Shown here: positions 45,088 to 53,997 of the stretch, piece by piece
Position numbering within the stretch: position 1 is the stretch's first letter
Layout: each line of letters begins with the position of its first letter
Source: Klebsiella grimontii
Lineage (GTDB): Bacteria; Pseudomonadota; Gammaproteobacteria; Enterobacterales; Enterobacteriaceae
Assembly: GCF_900200035.1 (NCBI RefSeq)
Contig: NZ_FZTC01000022.1
Span: 124,001-188,000, forward strand
Direction: 5' to 3'
DNA: 64,000 bases
Made by a program: the position numbers and the translations under genes
The notes under the pieces: model-generated
What the model was told of the DNA's origin: nothing
Databases searched by the model: none
What the model saw: only the letters and a program-made list of their open reading frames with translations

Positions 45088-46194
45088 ATGAGAGTTAATG
45101 GACTTACGAAGGGATTTTTCATCCTGATCGTGCTGATCGTCACCCTTGCTTTTTTCGACGTTCTCTCCCCCTATTATTCAGCCATTTTATGGGCAGCAAT
45201 TCTGGCGGTCATCTTCCACCCGGTGAAGAACAAACTGCGCGATCGGATCGGCGAGCGCAACGGCCTGGCGGCGTTTCTGACGATAGTGATTATCTGTCTG
45301 ATCGTGTTTACCCCGCTGGCGATCATTCTCTCGTCGCTGGCCTTCGAGCTAAACGTGGTTTACACCAAACTGCAGCATAACGATACCCAGTTCCCGACCG
45401 TGGTAGCCAGCCTGTTTGCGCACCTGCCGGAATGGGCCAGGAGCTTCCTCTCAGAGCATGACCTTGATAGCGCGGAACAAATTCAGCGCCAGCTTTCGGA
45501 CGTTGCGCTTAAAGGAGGCCAGTACCTGGCCGGTAGCGCATTCCTGATTGGTAAAGGCACCTTTGGTTTTACCATTAGCTTCGGCATCATGCTTTATCTG
45601 CTGTTTTTCCTGCTCAAAGATGGTCCGTACCTGGTCAGGCTGATCCTTGAATCCCTGCCGCTATCGAATCACGTGAAGCAGCATCTTTTCGCCAAATTTG
45701 CCGCCGTCGCCAGGGCAACCGTCAAAGGTACCGTAGCGGTCGCCCTCGCGCAGGGCGCGCTTGGCGGACTGGCGTTCTGGATCGTGGGTCTTGATGGCAG
45801 CATCCTGTGGGGCGCGCTGATGGCGTTTCTGTCGCTGATTCCGGCGGTGGGCTCGGCGATCATCTGGGTTCCTGCGGCAGTCTATCTCTTCGCGACCGGT
45901 CAGCTATGGCAGGGGGCGTTTATCGTTGGCTTTTTTGTGATCATCGTCGGCCTGGTCGATAATATTCTTCGCCCTCTACTGGTTGGCAAAGATACCAAAA
46001 TGCCGGACTACCTGATCCTGATCACCACCATCGGCGGTATGGAAATCTACGGCATCAACGGCTTTGTTATCGGCCCGCTGATCGCCGCCCTGTTTATCGC
46101 CTGCTGGAACCTGCTGTCCGGACGCGATCACGCCGGAAATATCGACGAGCTTGATGAGGATTTCTTAGAAGAGGGTAAAAATCACGAGGAGTAA
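45088..46194 (+). CDS. AI-2E family (PerM/TqsA-type) membrane transporter
   Basis: Inner-membrane protein of 368 aa with about eight helices and the AI-2E transporter layout: an N-terminal helix pair, a loop with EQIQRQLSDVALKGG, then IMLYLLFFLLKDGPYL, the GTVAVALAQGALGGLAFWIVGL stretch, and VGLVDNILRPLLVGKDTKMPDYLILITTIGG. The last block is the family signature DN-RP-L-G. AAGGA precedes the ATG. Members export AI-2, act as Na+(Li+)/H+ antiporters or are uncharacterised, so the substrate is open. It follows proL where E. coli has yejO and the ccm/nap cluster. Confidence 0.88.
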   Translation: MRVNGLTKGFFILIVLIVTLAFFDVLSPYYSAILWAAILAVIFHPVKNKLRDRIGERNGLAAFLTIVIICLIVFTPLAIILSSLAFELNVVYTKLQHNDTQFPTVVASLFAHLPEWARSFLSEHDLDSAEQIQRQLSDVALKGGQYLAGSAFLIGKGTFGFTISFGIMLYLLFFLLKDGPYLVRLILESLPLSNHVKQHLFAKFAAVARATVKGTVAVALAQGALGGLAFWIVGLDGSILWGALMAFLSLIPAVGSAIIWVPAAVYLFATGQLWQGAFIVGFFVIIVGLVDNILRPLLVGKDTKMPDYLILITTIGGMEIYGINGFVIGPLIAALFIACWNLLSGRDHAGNIDELDEDFLEEGKNHEE

Positions 46195-46224
46195 CGCGTT
46201 CCTTTTGGACCGCGCAGGTATACA

Positions 46225-46241
46225 GGGGGAGCCTATCCCCC
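46225..46241. terminator. Hairpin between convergent AI-2E transporter and lipoprotein genes
   Basis: GGGGGA (46225-46230) pairs with TCCCCC (46236-46241) around GCCTA. TTTTATTT lies 10 bp further on the + strand. It is likely a shared terminator, although the T run is not directly adjacent. Confidence 0.5.
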
Positions 46242-46253
46242 CGATCGGCGCTT

Positions 46254-46676
46254 TTATTTGGCGTAGCCTTTAAACACGCCGTCCTGAGTGACGGCTATTT
46301 TGCCGTTGGCGTAAACGATAAAGTTGTAAAGCCCCTGCTGGTAAACGGTCGCGTCTTTATTTTTCTCAATCACCGCCGCCGCTTTACCATCAATACTTAA
46401 GCCGGTACTGGTGCCTTTAATCTCCATGCCGTTAAAGTGCCGGGTTTTCACCTTCGCGCTCTGACTATGCTGAACGGCAGCGGCGGCGTTTTCTAACGCC
46501 TGCTTCTCATAAGCTGCATTCATCGAGGCCTGACGATTTTGCTCCGCTAAGTAGCAGGTATCGCGGGAAATCCCCCTCGCCTCGCAGTTCGCCAAACGCT
46601 GTGACTCGGAAGTACAACCTGCCAATAGCGAAGAAACCGCCAGCGACGCAACCAGTAAAACCTTTTTCACTTTCAT
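46254..46676 (-). CDS. Uncharacterised lipoprotein
   Basis: Predicted outer-membrane lipoprotein of 140 aa. The lipobox SLLAGC places the lipidated Cys at residue 21, and Thr at +2 (no Asp) favours outer-membrane sorting. Two further cysteines (Cys32 in LANCEARG and Cys41 in RDTCYLAE) could form a disulfide. The middle (residues 45-75) is Ala/Gln/Asn-rich and probably helical; the end (AVIEKNKDATVYQQGLYNFIVYANGKIAVTQDGVFKGYAK) looks like a small beta domain. I do not recognise a named family. It faces the AI-2E gene and is divergent from eco. Confidence 0.8.
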   Translation of the reverse strand: MKVKKVLLVASLAVSSLLAGCTSESQRLANCEARGISRDTCYLAEQNRQASMNAAYEKQALENAAAAVQHSQSAKVKTRHFNGMEIKGTSTGLSIDGKAAAVIEKNKDATVYQQGLYNFIVYANGKIAVTQDGVFKGYAK

Positions 46677-47014
46677 CTACCATCACTCATATCAATTATT
46701 TAAATGAACAATTCCCTTTCAATTAATTTCCCTTATGAATCATTCTAAATGACGGAAGATAAATATAACGAATGAAATAATCTCATATGTAAATTAATTC
46801 TTTTATTGATCATAATCATTTTAAAAATTCACCTATTCAATAATAGGCGGTAGCGGAAAAACGCGGGCTGCCGCAGGTGATGAATAACTGCCCCCTACCG
46901 CAATAGCAGAACTTATAACTAGAAACTATGAAAACTTTGGTAAACACCACTACTCATAACGCAAACTAATGCTAACATTGTGCTGTTTATGATTGATAAC
47001 AAAGGATTACTCAC
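46677..47014. other. Divergent intergenic region lipoprotein / eco
   Basis: This 338-bp, very AT-rich region must contain both promoters. An FNR-like dyad TTGAT-CATA-ATCAT occurs at 46806-46819. Otherwise I see no gene or repeat. Confidence 0.6.
46806..46819. promoter_or_regulatory. FNR-like site
   Basis: TTGATCATAATCAT matches 9 of 10 specified bases of the FNR consensus TTGAT-N4-ATCAA. It lies 130 bp from the lipoprotein start and about 195 bp from eco. AT-rich context makes chance matches more likely. Confidence 0.35.
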
Positions 47015-47506
47015 GTGAAAAAAATCACTACGTTTGCCGCCTCCCTGCTGGCCATTGCCTGCGTTTCCGCGAGCGCCGTTGCAGCTGAGCAGCCGCTGGA
47101 AAAAATCGCTCCGTATCCTAAGGCGGAACAAGGGATGAAGCGTCAGGTGATTCAGCTGCCGCAGCAGCAGGATGAGTCCGCATTAAAAGTAGAGCTGTTA
47201 ATTGGCCAGACGCTGGAAGTCGACTGCAATCGCCACCGGCTTGGCGGCCAGCTGGAAAGCAGAACCCTGGAAGGCTGGGGCTACGACTACTACGTGTTTG
47301 ATAAAGTGACGTCACCCGTCTCAACCATGATGGCCTGCCCGGACGGTAAAAAAGAGAAGCAGTTTGTGATGGCTGGCCTGGGCGATGCGGGCATGCTGCG
47401 TTACAACAGCAGGTTACCTATCGTGGTTTATACCCCGGCTAATATCGACGTGAAATATCGTATCTGGCGAGCGGACGAAACCATCGGCGCTGCCGTTGAG
47501 CGTTAA
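47015..47506 (+). CDS. eco: Serine protease inhibitor ecotin
   Basis: Periplasmic dimeric inhibitor of trypsin-fold proteases, protecting the cell from host or neighbouring proteases. The 163-aa precursor has a signal peptide [23 protein letters not shown], cleaved before [15 protein letters not shown]. The reactive loop [12 protein letters not shown] presents P1 Met105 of the precursor (equivalent to Met84 of mature E. coli ecotin), held by the disulfide between Cys71 and Cys108. Secondary-site residues and [19 protein letters not shown] are conserved. It lies next to mqo as in E. coli. Confidence 0.97.
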   Translation: MKKITTFAASLLAIACVSASAVAAEQPLEKIAPYPKAEQGMKRQVIQLPQQQDESALKVELLIGQTLEVDCNRHRLGGQLESRTLEGWGYDYYVFDKVTSPVSTMMACPDGKKEKQFVMAGLGDAGMLRYNSRLPIVVYTPANIDVKYRIWRADETIGAAVER

Positions 47507-47519
47507 TGGCTAAGACAGA

Positions 47520-47543
47520 TTCCGGCGGCCTGAGCCGCCGGAA
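47520..47543. terminator. Hairpin between convergent eco and mqo
   Basis: TTCCGGCGGC (47520-47529) pairs perfectly with GCCGCCGGAA (47534-47543) around CTGA. No clear T run follows on either strand, so it may act as a 3' stabiliser or a weak terminator. Confidence 0.6.
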
Positions 47544-47548
47544 AGCAT

Positions 47549-49183
47549 TTACAGCGCGATATCCGCGATAGGTTTGCCTTCAGGCAGCGGCTTCAGCGTC
47601 GCCTGCGGCACATCATCAGCAGCGGTAAGCGGCTCATAGTGCAGTTCCAGCACTTCGCTGGTCCACGCCAGCGCCCTTTCAATTTCCGCCGCGTTGCCAT
47701 CCAGACGCGTACCGTAGCTCGGTATAATCGCTTTCAGTTTCGCCTGCCAGTCCGCGGAGTTGATCTTCTCTTTGAACACTTTCTCCATCAGCTGCAGCAT
47801 GATTGGCGCGGCGGTGGAAGCCCCCGGCGAGGCGCCCAGCAGCGCGGCAACGGTACCTTCATCATCGCTGACGACTTCGGTACCCAGACGCAGAACGCCG
47901 CCCTTCTTCTCATCACGCTTGATAATCTGCACGCGCTGGCCGGCCTGCCATAAGCGCCAGTCTTCTTTGCGCGCTTCCGGGTAGTACTCGCACAGCGCTG
48001 CGTGACGATCTTTGTCCTTTTGCAGCACCTGGCTAATCAGATATTTTACCAGATCGAAGTTATCCAGCCCGACGTTGAGCATCGGCATGATGTTTGATGT
48101 GTTGGTGGAAGCCAGCAGATCCCAAAGCGAACCATTTTTCAGGAAGCGGGTTGAGAAGGTAGCGAACGGCCCAAACAGCACCACGCGTTTGCCATCGATA
48201 ATACGGGTATCGATGTGCGGAACCGACATCGGCGGCGCACCCACTTCCGCCTGGCCATAGACTTTAGCCAGATGGTGGTTAACCACTTCCGGGTTCTCAC
48301 AGACCAGGAACTGCCCGCCGACCGGGAAGCCCGCGTACTCCTTCGCCTGCGGAATACCGGTTTCCTGCAGCAGGGTCAGCGCGGCGCCGCCGGCGCCGAT
48401 AAAGATAAACTTAGCCTTGATAACCCGTTTCTGGTGGCGATTGTTCGCATCCGCCAGCGTGACGCTCCAGCTCTTATCGGCATTGCGCTTAAAGCGGCGT
48501 ACCACGGTACCCAGCTGAAGCGAGAAATTGTCATGGGTTTGCAGCCCGGCGATCAGCTGACGGGTGATTTCACCGTAGTTCACGTCGGTGCCGACTTCCG
48601 AGCGGGTTGCGGCCACCTTCTGCTGCGGATCGCGTCCTTCCATTACCAGCGGAGCCCACTCTTTAATTTGTTGATGATCTTCGGAGTAGCGGATACCGCG
48701 GAACAGCTCGCTTTGTTGTAAAGCCGCATAGCGGGCGCGCAGGAAGTTAACGTTGTCTTCGCCCCACACGAAGCTCATGTGCGGCACGCTGTTAATAAAG
48801 GATTTCGGCTTTTTCAGAATGCCCCGGGTCACCTGGTGGGCCCAAAATTGACGAGAAATCTGGAAAGATTCGTTGATACCGACCGCTTTATCGATATTGA
48901 TACCGTTAGCGGTTTGCGGCGTATAGTTCAGCTCCATCAGCGCCGCGTGGCCGGTGCCCGCGTTGTTCCATCCGTTCGAGCTCTCTTCCGCGACGCTGGA
49001 CATCTGCTCGACCATGGTAATAGACCAGTCCGGCTCCAGTTCCTGCAGCCAGGTTCCCAACGTGGCGCTCATGATGCCGCCGCCAATCAACAATACATCC
49101 GTCTCTTGCTCATGGCGGGTGTTGGTCCGAGTGTTATTGGAACCAACCGCCTGTGAGCTGGGTACGGCCATCTTTTTCTTCAT
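47549..49183 (-). CDS. mqo: Malate:quinone oxidoreductase Mqo
   Basis: Membrane-associated FAD enzyme that oxidises L-malate to oxaloacetate and passes electrons to ubiquinone, bypassing malate dehydrogenase. The 544-aa protein has the FAD-binding dinucleotide fold [20 protein letters not shown] near residue 28, then [43 protein letters not shown] and [12 protein letters not shown]-terminal blocks are [36 protein letters not shown]. The first 25 residues are variable in the family. It ends IADIAL as in E. coli. Confidence 0.96.
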   Translation of the reverse strand: MKKKMAVPSSQAVGSNNTRTNTRHEQETDVLLIGGGIMSATLGTWLQELEPDWSITMVEQMSSVAEESSNGWNNAGTGHAALMELNYTPQTANGINIDKAVGINESFQISRQFWAHQVTRGILKKPKSFINSVPHMSFVWGEDNVNFLRARYAALQQSELFRGIRYSEDHQQIKEWAPLVMEGRDPQQKVAATRSEVGTDVNYGEITRQLIAGLQTHDNFSLQLGTVVRRFKRNADKSWSVTLADANNRHQKRVIKAKFIFIGAGGAALTLLQETGIPQAKEYAGFPVGGQFLVCENPEVVNHHLAKVYGQAEVGAPPMSVPHIDTRIIDGKRVVLFGPFATFSTRFLKNGSLWDLLASTNTSNIMPMLNVGLDNFDLVKYLISQVLQKDKDRHAALCEYYPEARKEDWRLWQAGQRVQIIKRDEKKGGVLRLGTEVVSDDEGTVAALLGASPGASTAAPIMLQLMEKVFKEKINSADWQAKLKAIIPSYGTRLDGNAAEIERALAWTSEVLELHYEPLTAADDVPQATLKPLPEGKPIADIAL

Positions 49184-49397
49184 CGGATTTGAGCCTTACT
49201 TTACTCGCTTTTTTATTTAGCGCAGGTGAAACGATTCTCGGCTTCAAAGGTAACACTGAAGAAAAAAAATTTAAATATTGTTTAAATTTTAAGTTGAGTT
49301 TTGAGATCTGTTATAAAAATGTTTAATAAATGTGTATCACAAATCACATTTTGTACTGGTGTCAGCGGCGCTTACGCGCTATTATCCTCGGTTTTGT

Positions 49398-49426
49398 GAC
49401 CGACCGCACGTAAGTAGCGATCGGTC
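49398..49426 (+). other. Leader stem-loop upstream of the SulP transporter
   Basis: GACCGACCGC (49398-49407) pairs with GCGATCGGTC (49417-49426) with one mismatch around a 9-nt loop, 37 bp before the start codon. The start itself lacks a Shine-Dalgarno. Role unknown. Confidence 0.45.
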
Positions 49427-49462
49427 CTGCCGCCAAATTTTTAAAATCTGCGAACTTTTTTT

Positions 49463-50710
49463 ATGCCTCCAGTTTCTGATTCCGCTACCTCCGGTAACGC
49501 TGGCGCATTAGGCCAGATACTGCGTTCGCCCGCGCTGCTGACGCGTGAAACGTTGGCTGGCGTGCTCACCGCACTGGCCCTGATCCCCGAAGTCATCTCC
49601 TTCTCCGTCATCGCTGGGGTCGATCCGAAAGTTAGCCTGATTGCCTCCGTGGTGCTGTGCCTGGCGATGTCGCTCCTGGGCGGACGGCCTGCGATGGTCA
49701 CCGCGGCCGCCGGGTCGGTGGCGCTGGTTATCGGTCCAATGGTGCATCAATACGGCGTCGGCTACATTCTGCCGGCGGTCGTTCTGGCGGGGGTTATTCA
49801 AATTTTGTTTGCCGTTTGTGGCATGGCGCGCCTGATGCGCTTTATCCCGCAGGCGGTGATGACCGGTTTTGTTAACGCGCTGGGTATTCTCATCTTTTTT
49901 GCTCAGGTACCGCATTTCTGGAGCAAGCAGCCGCTGATTATCGGCCTGTTCGTGTTAACGCTGCTGATTGTGCTGTGGGCGCCGCGCTTTATTAAGGCGA
50001 TCCCTTCTCCGCTGATCGCTATCGTTCTGTTGACCCTGTTTACCGTTTTCAGCGACCAGCTGCTGCCGACCGTCGGCGACGAAGGCTCCATGAGCGGCGG
50101 ACTGCCGGGATTCACCAGCCTGATGGTGCCTCTGGACTTAACCACGCTGAGCATTATCTGGCCCTGCGCGCTGAGCATCGCTTTTGTCGGCCTGATGGAG
50201 TCGCTTCTCACGGCGAAGCTGGTCGATGATTTGACCCATACCCCTTCCAGTAAAGCGCGCGAGAGCGCTGGTCTGGGCATCGCCAATATCCTCGCCGGGT
50301 TTTATGGCGGCATCGCCGGATGCGCAATGATCGGTCAGACTATCGTTAACGTTGAAATGGGCAAAGCACGTAGCCGCGTCTCGACCATTGTCGCAGGCCT
50401 GGTGCTGCTCCTGCTGGTGACCGCGCTCAGCGAAGTGATGGCGAAAATCCCGATGGCCGTTCTCGCCGGCGTGATGGTGATTGTGGCGGTAAAAACCTTT
50501 AGCTGGCACAGCGTTCGTCCGGCGGAGTTGGCGCGCAACCCGTGGCCGGAAACGCTGGTGATGCTGGTTACCGTCGGCGCGACCGTCAGCACCAGCAATC
50601 TGGCCATTGGCGTCCTGGCAGGCCTGGTTTCAATGGCGCTGATCCCTCGCCGCCTGCGTAATCAAGCGCAGGCTACATCAGAAAAATCGTCGCCAGCCCA
50701 AGAAAAATAA
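49463..50710 (+). CDS. SulP-family anion transporter lacking a STAS domain
   Basis: Inner-membrane anion transporter of 415 aa. The N-terminal SulP signature region is LTRETLAGVLTALALIPEVISFSVIAGVDPKVSL, followed by GGRPAMVTAAAGSVALVIGPMV and FIPQAVMTGFVNALGILIF; about 12 helices follow. The chain ends shortly after the last helix (RRLRNQAQATSEKSSPAQEK), with no STAS domain. The cargo (sulfate, bicarbonate, dicarboxylate) is not evident. There is no Shine-Dalgarno before the ATG. Its last 38 bp overlap the end of mgtE on the opposite strand. It is absent between mqo and yojI in E. coli. Confidence 0.87.
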   Translation: MPPVSDSATSGNAGALGQILRSPALLTRETLAGVLTALALIPEVISFSVIAGVDPKVSLIASVVLCLAMSLLGGRPAMVTAAAGSVALVIGPMVHQYGVGYILPAVVLAGVIQILFAVCGMARLMRFIPQAVMTGFVNALGILIFFAQVPHFWSKQPLIIGLFVLTLLIVLWAPRFIKAIPSPLIAIVLLTLFTVFSDQLLPTVGDEGSMSGGLPGFTSLMVPLDLTTLSIIWPCALSIAFVGLMESLLTAKLVDDLTHTPSSKARESAGLGIANILAGFYGGIAGCAMIGQTIVNVEMGKARSRVSTIVAGLVLLLLVTALSEVMAKIPMAVLAGVMVIVAVKTFSWHSVRPAELARNPWPETLVMLVTVGATVSTSNLAIGVLAGLVSMALIPRRLRNQAQATSEKSSPAQEK

Positions 50711-52109
50711 AGAATCCGCCGGTGTCGGTAATCGCGGTAATCATCACGCTGGAGCCGACCGCCGGATCGCGACCCAGCTTAACCATCACCATCGGGATAA
50801 TCACGCCCATCATCGCCGCCATCAGCAGGTTGAGCATCATCGCCAGGGTCATTACGCCGCCAAGCTGCGGATCGTCATACAGCCACCAGGTAATCGCCCC
50901 CATAATCCCGCCCCAGACGATCCCATTGATCAGCGCGACGCCCATCTCGCGCAGGATCAGGAACGAAAAGCTTCCCGGCTGAATATGCTGTAACGCCATC
51001 GCCCGCACGATCATGGTGATCGTCTGATTGCCGGTGTTGCCGCCGATCCCGGCAACAATCGGCATCAGCGACGCCAGCGCCACCAGTTGGGAGATAGTGT
51101 GTTCGAAACCGTCGATAACGCGGGAGGCGATAAACGCGGTGCACAGATTCACCGCCAGCCAGGCCCAGCGGGTCTTCACCGCCTTGCTGACCGGGGCAAA
51201 AACGTCGTCATCGTTGCTCAGGCCGCCCATCCGGCGTAAATCGTTGTCCGTCTCTTCATAGACCACGTCGACGATCTCGTCGATGGTTAAACGCCCCATC
51301 AGCTTGCCGTCGGCATCAATCACCGCGGCGCTAAGTAAGTCATCACGTTCAAAAGTACGCGCCACTTTTTCCGCGTCCTCGTGCGGCTGGAAGGTCACTG
51401 GATCGCCTTCCATCACTTCCCCCACCCGCTTCTGCGCATCGTTAAGCAGAATGGTTTGTAGCTCGAGTTCGCCGAGCAGCAGCTTATTGCGGGTGGTCAC
51501 AAACAGTTTGTCGGTGTTCTCCGGCATTTTCCCTAATCGCCGCAGATAGCGCTGTACCGCCGCGAGAGTGGCTTCCGGACGAACGGTAATGACCTCAAAC
51601 TCCATGATCGCACCGACGGTATTGTCGGCGTAGCGCATCATCTGGCGAATACGCGCGCGCTTATCCGCAGGCAGGGTTGCCAGCAAACGTCCGGTCAGAT
51701 CGCGCGGCAGGTGCTGCAGCAGGTAGACCTGTTCATCAATATCGAGATTTTGCAGCGCGAACAGCAGGTCGTGATCGCTCATCTCCTCGATGAGGTCGCC
51801 CCAGACGCTTTCCGATGCCTCCAGCAGCACTTCACCGCGCTTATCGTCAGCGACCAGCCGCCAGAGCGCGTTGCGCGCATCATAAGGCAGCGCCTCAAGC
51901 GCATCGGCAAGGTCCGGTGGCGGCAGGTGTGAAACCAGCATCTCCACTTCCGCCAGATCGTCGGCAAGCGTGTTGTCATCGTAACGTTCAGCGAGGGTTA
52001 ATTTTCCCAGCAGCGAAGATGTGACGGCTTTATCGGTGCTCAGGAGCCAAATGAGGCGGGCGCGCTCTTCGTCACGCAATCTGGCGCTTTTTTTATGCAA
52101 AACGGACAT
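50673..52109 (-). CDS. mgtE: Magnesium transporter MgtE
   Basis: Mg2+-gated Mg2+ channel of the inner membrane. The 478-aa protein has a helical N domain (about 20-140, LADDLAEVEMLVSHLPPPDLADALEALP). Two CBS domains span about 145-265 (VGAIMEFEVITVRPEATLAAVQRYLRR, VGEVMEGDPVTFQPHEDAEKVARTF). A plug helix precedes five transmembrane helices with the pore motif MPIVAGIGGNTGNQTITMIVRAMAL and the end VMITAITDTGGFFIFLGLATIF. The upstream 168 bp are too short and unlike an M-box Mg riboswitch. Convergent overlap with the SulP gene. Not present in E. coli K-12. Confidence 0.94.
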   Translation of the reverse strand: MSVLHKKSARLRDEERARLIWLLSTDKAVTSSLLGKLTLAERYDDNTLADDLAEVEMLVSHLPPPDLADALEALPYDARNALWRLVADDKRGEVLLEASESVWGDLIEEMSDHDLLFALQNLDIDEQVYLLQHLPRDLTGRLLATLPADKRARIRQMMRYADNTVGAIMEFEVITVRPEATLAAVQRYLRRLGKMPENTDKLFVTTRNKLLLGELELQTILLNDAQKRVGEVMEGDPVTFQPHEDAEKVARTFERDDLLSAAVIDADGKLMGRLTIDEIVDVVYEETDNDLRRMGGLSNDDDVFAPVSKAVKTRWAWLAVNLCTAFIASRVIDGFEHTISQLVALASLMPIVAGIGGNTGNQTITMIVRAMALQHIQPGSFSFLILREMGVALINGIVWGGIMGAITWWLYDDPQLGGVMTLAMMLNLLMAAMMGVIIPMVMVKLGRDPAVGSSVMITAITDTGGFFIFLGLATIFLM

Positions 52110-52237
52110 CGGTCAGGCAATCCTTGTAAAAATATCTGTCAGACCAGCAGGCCGGAAGCCTTAAGCATAGCGCGAGGAGGCGGAAATAATAACCGCTATG
52201 AATTCAGTCGACGGAAAAAACAGCAGCCTGCGGGAAG

Positions 52238-52263
52238 CCCGGAGGTCGGCTGGCGCCTCCGGG
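52238..52263. other. Hairpin between yojI and mgtE
   Basis: CCCGGAGG (52238-52245) pairs perfectly with CCTCCGGG (52256-52263), 15 bp after the yojI stop on the minus strand. It lacks a T run and could be a REP-like 3' stabiliser or a weak terminator before mgtE. Confidence 0.55.
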
Positions 52264-52277
52264 ATGAGCCTGCGCTA

Positions 52278-53921
52278 TCAGGCGGTACGGGCGACCGCGT
52301 CGCGCGTCGCCAGCTCGCGCTCTTTTCCGCTCAGCTCCGATAGCTGGCCGCCGCGCATTTCCAGCAGCCTGTCGGCGTGCTGAAAGTAGTGATCGTCATG
52401 GCTAATAGCAAAGAGGGTTTTACCCATCTCCTTCATCAGCGGCAGCAGCACCTGATAGAACTCACGGCGGAAATGGGGGTCCTGATCCGCCGCCCATTCA
52501 TCCAGCATGATGATATCTCTGTCTTCTGCTAACGCCAGCAGCAGCGCCACGCGCTTTTTCTGCCCTTTTGACAGCTTCAGGTCGAGGATTTTGCCGTCAT
52601 CCAGCCGTAACTTATGGTTCATCTGCAGATAACCCAGCCACTTCTCCACCAACGCCGGGTCAGCCGCCTTCCCTTCCGGCCCCAGCAGCCTGTCGAACAG
52701 CCAGACGTCGGTAAACACCGCCGAGAACAGCTTACGATAATCTTCCGGTTTATCCGCCGCCATCGGCTGACCATCGAGCAGGATCTGTCCGGATACCGGC
52801 TGATACAAGCCGGTCAGCAGCATAGCCAGCGTCGATTTCCCGCTACCGTTGCCGCCAATCAGAAAGACCAGCTCACCGCGCTTGAGGGTCATATTAATCG
52901 GCCCGACCGCAAAGCTGTTGTCAGGATAATGAAAGGTGATATCGCGCAGCTCGAGAGTCTGCCAGTGGGGATGCGCCTGCGGCTGCGGAAATTCAGCGCG
53001 ATACGGCGCGAGCGAAAATTTATTCAGCTTGTTGAACGCCACCTGCGCGCTGAGCAAAGTGGGCAGCGCGCCAACCGCGGAAAGCAGCGGCGTGCGCAGG
53101 AATAATAGGGTCAACGAGTAGGTCGCCGCTACCGCCGTATTGGCCCAGCCCAGGCTGTTGGCCATCCAGAAGACCAGGCCAATCGCGCCCAGCATCATAA
53201 TATTCGACCAGTTGACCGCACTCAGATGGAAAGTATCGGCGCGAACAATATGGTGCCGATATTCTTGCGCATCGGGGAGATAGAGCTGGTTAAACACATA
53301 CTCAGCTCGCTCGCGGTTGAGGGTCAGCTCTTTGCGCCCCTCGAGAACCGTCTGGTAATCGTGATACAGCTTATCTTCGCTTTCGCGCAGCGAGGCCATG
53401 TGTTTATACACCCGCGATACCAGTATAAAACCGCCCCAGATGGTCAACGCCAGCCACAGCGCGGTAACCAGCATCATTTTTCCCGACAGCCAGGCCAGAT
53501 AGGCGGCGGAACCGAAGGTGAGAATAATCCCCTGCACCAGCTCCGGCAGACGCACGAAGGCAATGGTGATATTACGGATATCGCTGGTTAACCCGGCCAG
53601 CAGCGACGCGCTGCCGATTTTCTCGATCTTCTCGATTTGCGTGTCGAGAATGCGCTTAATAAATTCGCCGCGCAGGCGGTAGACAAAATGGTGGCCAAGC
53701 GTGGTCAGCGCCAGCTGCGAACCGAGCGTGACCGCCATCAATAGCAGTAGCAGCCCGAGGAACTCCGGCAGGACCGTCAGGGAAGTGTCGACAAGGGTAA
53801 TCAGACGCAGATTAATAAAGGCGATAAGCCCAATACCCAGCGCCGCGCTCAGCAGGCTCAGGGCAATGACGGAGATAAACGGCCAGCGATACTGACGCCA
53901 GACAAGAAGAAGAAGTTCCAT
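52278..53921 (-). CDS. yojI: Microcin J25 efflux ABC transporter YojI (membrane + ATPase fusion)
   Basis: Inner-membrane exporter half-transporter, 547 aa from 53921. It has six N-terminal helices ([36 protein letters not shown]...), then an ABC module with Walker [17 protein letters not shown] and Walker [22 protein letters not shown]. The signature motif is degenerate, reading [17 protein letters not shown] in place of LSGGQ, as in E. coli YojI. Known to pump out microcin J25 together with TolC and able to export cysteine. Minus-strand neighbour of alkB, 76 bp downstream of it. Confidence 0.95.
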   Translation of the reverse strand: MELLLLVWRQYRWPFISVIALSLLSAALGIGLIAFINLRLITLVDTSLTVLPEFLGLLLLLMAVTLGSQLALTTLGHHFVYRLRGEFIKRILDTQIEKIEKIGSASLLAGLTSDIRNITIAFVRLPELVQGIILTFGSAAYLAWLSGKMMLVTALWLALTIWGGFILVSRVYKHMASLRESEDKLYHDYQTVLEGRKELTLNRERAEYVFNQLYLPDAQEYRHHIVRADTFHLSAVNWSNIMMLGAIGLVFWMANSLGWANTAVAATYSLTLLFLRTPLLSAVGALPTLLSAQVAFNKLNKFSLAPYRAEFPQPQAHPHWQTLELRDITFHYPDNSFAVGPINMTLKRGELVFLIGGNGSGKSTLAMLLTGLYQPVSGQILLDGQPMAADKPEDYRKLFSAVFTDVWLFDRLLGPEGKAADPALVEKWLGYLQMNHKLRLDDGKILDLKLSKGQKKRVALLLALAEDRDIIMLDEWAADQDPHFRREFYQVLLPLMKEMGKTLFAISHDDHYFQHADRLLEMRGGQLSELSGKERELATRDAVARTA

Positions 53922-53997
53922 AACGCATAATCCGGGCAAGCAAAAACAGCCAGCAGTTTAAACTGCTCGACGATGACAGCAAGAATAATTCTTATTT

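Noticed and set aside
52110..52277. Possible M-box magnesium riboswitch before mgtE
   Set aside because: Only 168 bp separate yojI and mgtE. I could not recognise the conserved M-box core, and the one clear hairpin lies next to yojI without a T run.
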